The notes under the pieces: generated by a model | Told to the model about the DNA's origin: nothing | Seen by the model: only the letters and a program-made list of their open reading frames with translations | The model's database searches: none | Origin: an uncultured Pedobacter sp. | GTDB taxonomy: Bacteria; Bacteroidota; Bacteroidia; Sphingobacteriales; Sphingobacteriaceae | DNA: 6,346 nucleotides | Direction of reading: 5' to 3' | NCBI GenBank assembly: GCA_946478755.1 | Contig: CAMLDJ010000311.1 | Span: forward strand, 1-6,346 | Made by a program: the position numbers and the translations under genes | Shown: piece by piece, positions 4,557 to 6,346 of the stretch | Layout of the letters: every line of letters begins with the position of its first letter | Position numbering within the stretch: the first letter of the stretch is position 1

Positions 4557-6338
4557 CTACATACGCTCCGGAACGGTGATTCCTAAAATGCGCATGCCAT
4601 TTTTCAATATGGTGGCCGTTACAAAACTCAGATTCAAACGGTGCTGTCTAACTCCATCCTGCTCCTCTTTAATGATCGGCGGCGTTTCATGGTAAAACTT
4701 ATTAAACATTTTTGCTACTTCATATAAGTAGTTCGCCAAAAGCGCCGGACTGTAGGTTTTCGCGGCCGACTGGATCTCTGCCGGGTATTTCGCCAGCAGC
4801 ATGATCATTTCCAGCTCTGTGGCGGTAATGGCCGCATCTGCAACCCCGGTATAAGCATAGTCATAATCCGCTTTTTGCAGTAATGATTTAATCCTTGCAT
4901 GGGTATACTGTATAAAAGGACCTGTATTGCCCTGGAAATCTATCGATTCTGCCGGATCAAACAGCAAACGCTTCTTAGGCTCTACCTTTAGTAAGAAGTA
5001 CTTTAAGGCTCCCATACCAATGTTATAATACAGGCGCTGCTTTTCCTCTTCCTCAAAATCATTCACTTTGCCCAAAGCTTCTGTTTTCGCCTTTGCGGTC
5101 TCGATCATTTCTGCAACCAGGTCGTCGGCATCCACTACCGTTCCCTCGCGCGACTTCATTTTTCCGCTTGGCAGATCAACCATACCATAGGATAAATGGT
5201 GCAGGCCTTTGGCCCAGCTTTTACCCAGCTTCTCCAGAATTAGGAACAGCACCTTAAAATGGTAGTCCTGCTCATTACCGACTACATAAATGGATTCATC
5301 CACTTTGAAGTCGTCATATTTCATTTGCGCGGTACCCAGGTCCTGCGTCATGTACACAGAGGTACCATCGGCCCGTAAAACAAGCTTCTGGTCCAATCCG
5401 TCCGCAGTCAGGTCAATCCATACCGAGCCGTCAGGTTTTTTAAAGAACACGCCCTTTTCCAAGCCTTCCTCAACAGTACCCTTGCCCAGCAAATAGGTAT
5501 TGCTTTCGTAATAATACTTATCAAAATCAACTCCCAGGTTCTTATACGAAACTTCGAAACCCTCATATACCCAGCCGTTCATTTTCTTCCACAAGTCAAT
5601 CACTTCAGGCACACCGGCTTCCCAGTCCTGCAGCATGGTTTGTGCTTCTTTAATTAATGGTGCGTTTTTCTTGGCTTCCTCCTCGGTCTGCCCCTCCAGC
5701 TTTAAAGCATCAATTTCCTTTTTATAGGCCTTGTCGAAAATGACATAGTACTTCCCTACCAGATGATCTCCCTTTAACAGCGTACTTTCAGGAGTTTCTC
5801 CGTCGCCCCATTTTTGCCAGGCCAGCATCGATTTACAAATGTGGATCCCCCGGTCATTGACCAGATTTACCTTCACCACATCGTAGCCACTTACTTTAAG
5901 TAATTCTGCAACTGAATACCCTAACAGGTTGTTCCTCACATGGCCAAGGTGTAAAGGTTTGTTGGTATTTGGTGAGGAATATTCGACCATCACCTTTTTT
6001 CCGTTTGGTTTAAAGGTGCCAAATTCCGGGCTCAACAGATCGGTATTGAATAAATTTACCCAATACGCATCTGCAATGCTCAGGTTTAAAAAGCCTTTAA
6101 CGACGTTGAAAGCAGTAACTTCTTCCAGGTGTTGTACCAGATATTCACCCAGATCGGTAGCCGTTGCTTCAGGTGATTTTTTCGAGAAGCGCACGACAGG
6201 AAACACCACAATAGTGATCTGGCCTTCAAATTCAGTCCTGGTATCCTGTAAGCTCACCTGGTTTTCAGGTAGATCCTGATTGTATACTTCCTTTACTGCA
6301 GCTACCGTTGCAGCGATAATATGTTGTTCGATGTTCAT
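4557..6338 (-). CDS. argS: Arginyl-tRNA synthetase (class I)
   Basis: This cytoplasmic enzyme charges tRNA-Arg with arginine using ATP (EC 6.1.1.19). The 593 residues fit a bacterial ArgS. The N-terminal Add1-type tRNA-binding domain covers about residues 1-95. The Rossmann catalytic core follows, with VEYSSPNTNKPLHLGH (118-133), whose HLGH (130-133) is the HIGH signature. LVNDRG (159-164) and FQGNTGPFIQYTHAR (468-482) are further ArgS landmarks. The second class I signature appears as GKMKSREG (392-399), the degenerate KMSKS form common in bacterial ArgS. The C-terminal DALR-type anticodon-binding helical domain starts near 475 and ends VPERM, the usual C terminus; the stop is TAG. The start is the ATG at 6338 (MNIEQHIIAA). 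Only 8 bases lie upstream, so its promoter and ribosome site cannot be judged. The gene is convergent with the AI-2E gene and shares the hairpin region at 4489-4554. No frameshift or missing catalytic motif is seen. Confidence 0.97.
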   Translation of the reverse strand: MNIEQHIIAATVAAVKEVYNQDLPENQVSLQDTRTEFEGQITIVVFPVVRFSKKSPEATATDLGEYLVQHLEEVTAFNVVKGFLNLSIADAYWVNLFNTDLLSPEFGTFKPNGKKVMVEYSSPNTNKPLHLGHVRNNLLGYSVAELLKVSGYDVVKVNLVNDRGIHICKSMLAWQKWGDGETPESTLLKGDHLVGKYYVIFDKAYKKEIDALKLEGQTEEEAKKNAPLIKEAQTMLQDWEAGVPEVIDLWKKMNGWVYEGFEVSYKNLGVDFDKYYYESNTYLLGKGTVEEGLEKGVFFKKPDGSVWIDLTADGLDQKLVLRADGTSVYMTQDLGTAQMKYDDFKVDESIYVVGNEQDYHFKVLFLILEKLGKSWAKGLHHLSYGMVDLPSGKMKSREGTVVDADDLVAEMIETAKAKTEALGKVNDFEEEEKQRLYYNIGMGALKYFLLKVEPKKRLLFDPAESIDFQGNTGPFIQYTHARIKSLLQKADYDYAYTGVADAAITATELEMIMLLAKYPAEIQSAAKTYSPALLANYLYEVAKMFNKFYHETPPIIKEEQDGVRQHRLNLSFVTATILKNGMRILGITVPERM

Positions 6339-6346
6339 ATGCTAAT

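Noticed and set aside
5929..6279. Plus-strand 116-codon frame inside argS
   Set aside because: It is antisense to the conserved N-terminal half of ArgS, with no independent signal.

Overview
The window looks like a chromosomal stretch from a Bacteroidota bacterium, most likely of the Sphingobacteriaceae (Pedobacter/Mucilaginibacter type). The grounds are the protein styles (MnmE, ArgS and a Bacteroidetes-type ECF sigma factor), promoter-like boxes matching the Bacteroidetes -7 consensus TAnnTTTG, and weak or absent Shine-Dalgarno sequences. The genus is an inference from remembered protein style, not from a search.

Layout. (1) At the left edge lies the N-terminal part of an ECF sigma factor on the minus strand (1-214), cut by the window. 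(2) Next is a 411-base AT-rich stretch without a gene (215-625). It holds the sigma factor's probable promoter, a T10 tract and a hairpin flanked by a 9-bp direct repeat. (3) A secreted serine beta-lactamase/DD-peptidase-like hydrolase follows on the plus strand (626-1723). It is about 32% GC in sampled rows, against about 48% in the genes to its right. (4) A short convergent gap with a strong bidirectional terminator hairpin (1827-1872) separates it from mnmE. (5) mnmE, the tRNA-modification GTPase, is on the minus strand (1912-3282). (6) A 93-base divergent promoter region follows. (7) An AI-2E-family multi-pass membrane protein is on the plus strand (3376-4509). (8) A compact convergent junction holds two back-to-back hairpins. 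(9) argS, arginyl-tRNA synthetase, is on the minus strand (4557-6338) and is essentially complete, starting 8 bases from the right edge.

How the genes relate. mnmE and argS both act on tRNA (wobble-uridine modification and arginine charging), but each appears to be its own transcription unit. Every adjacent pair of genes is divergent or convergent, so no operon is visible here. The beta-lactamase-like gene and its upstream DNA look like a later insertion between the sigma factor gene and mnmE.

I do not see a convincing previously undescribed system. The points most worth a second look are the AT-rich hydrolase island with its altered catalytic motifs, the possibly leaderless sigma-factor transcript, and the hairpin that wraps the stop codon of the AI-2E gene.
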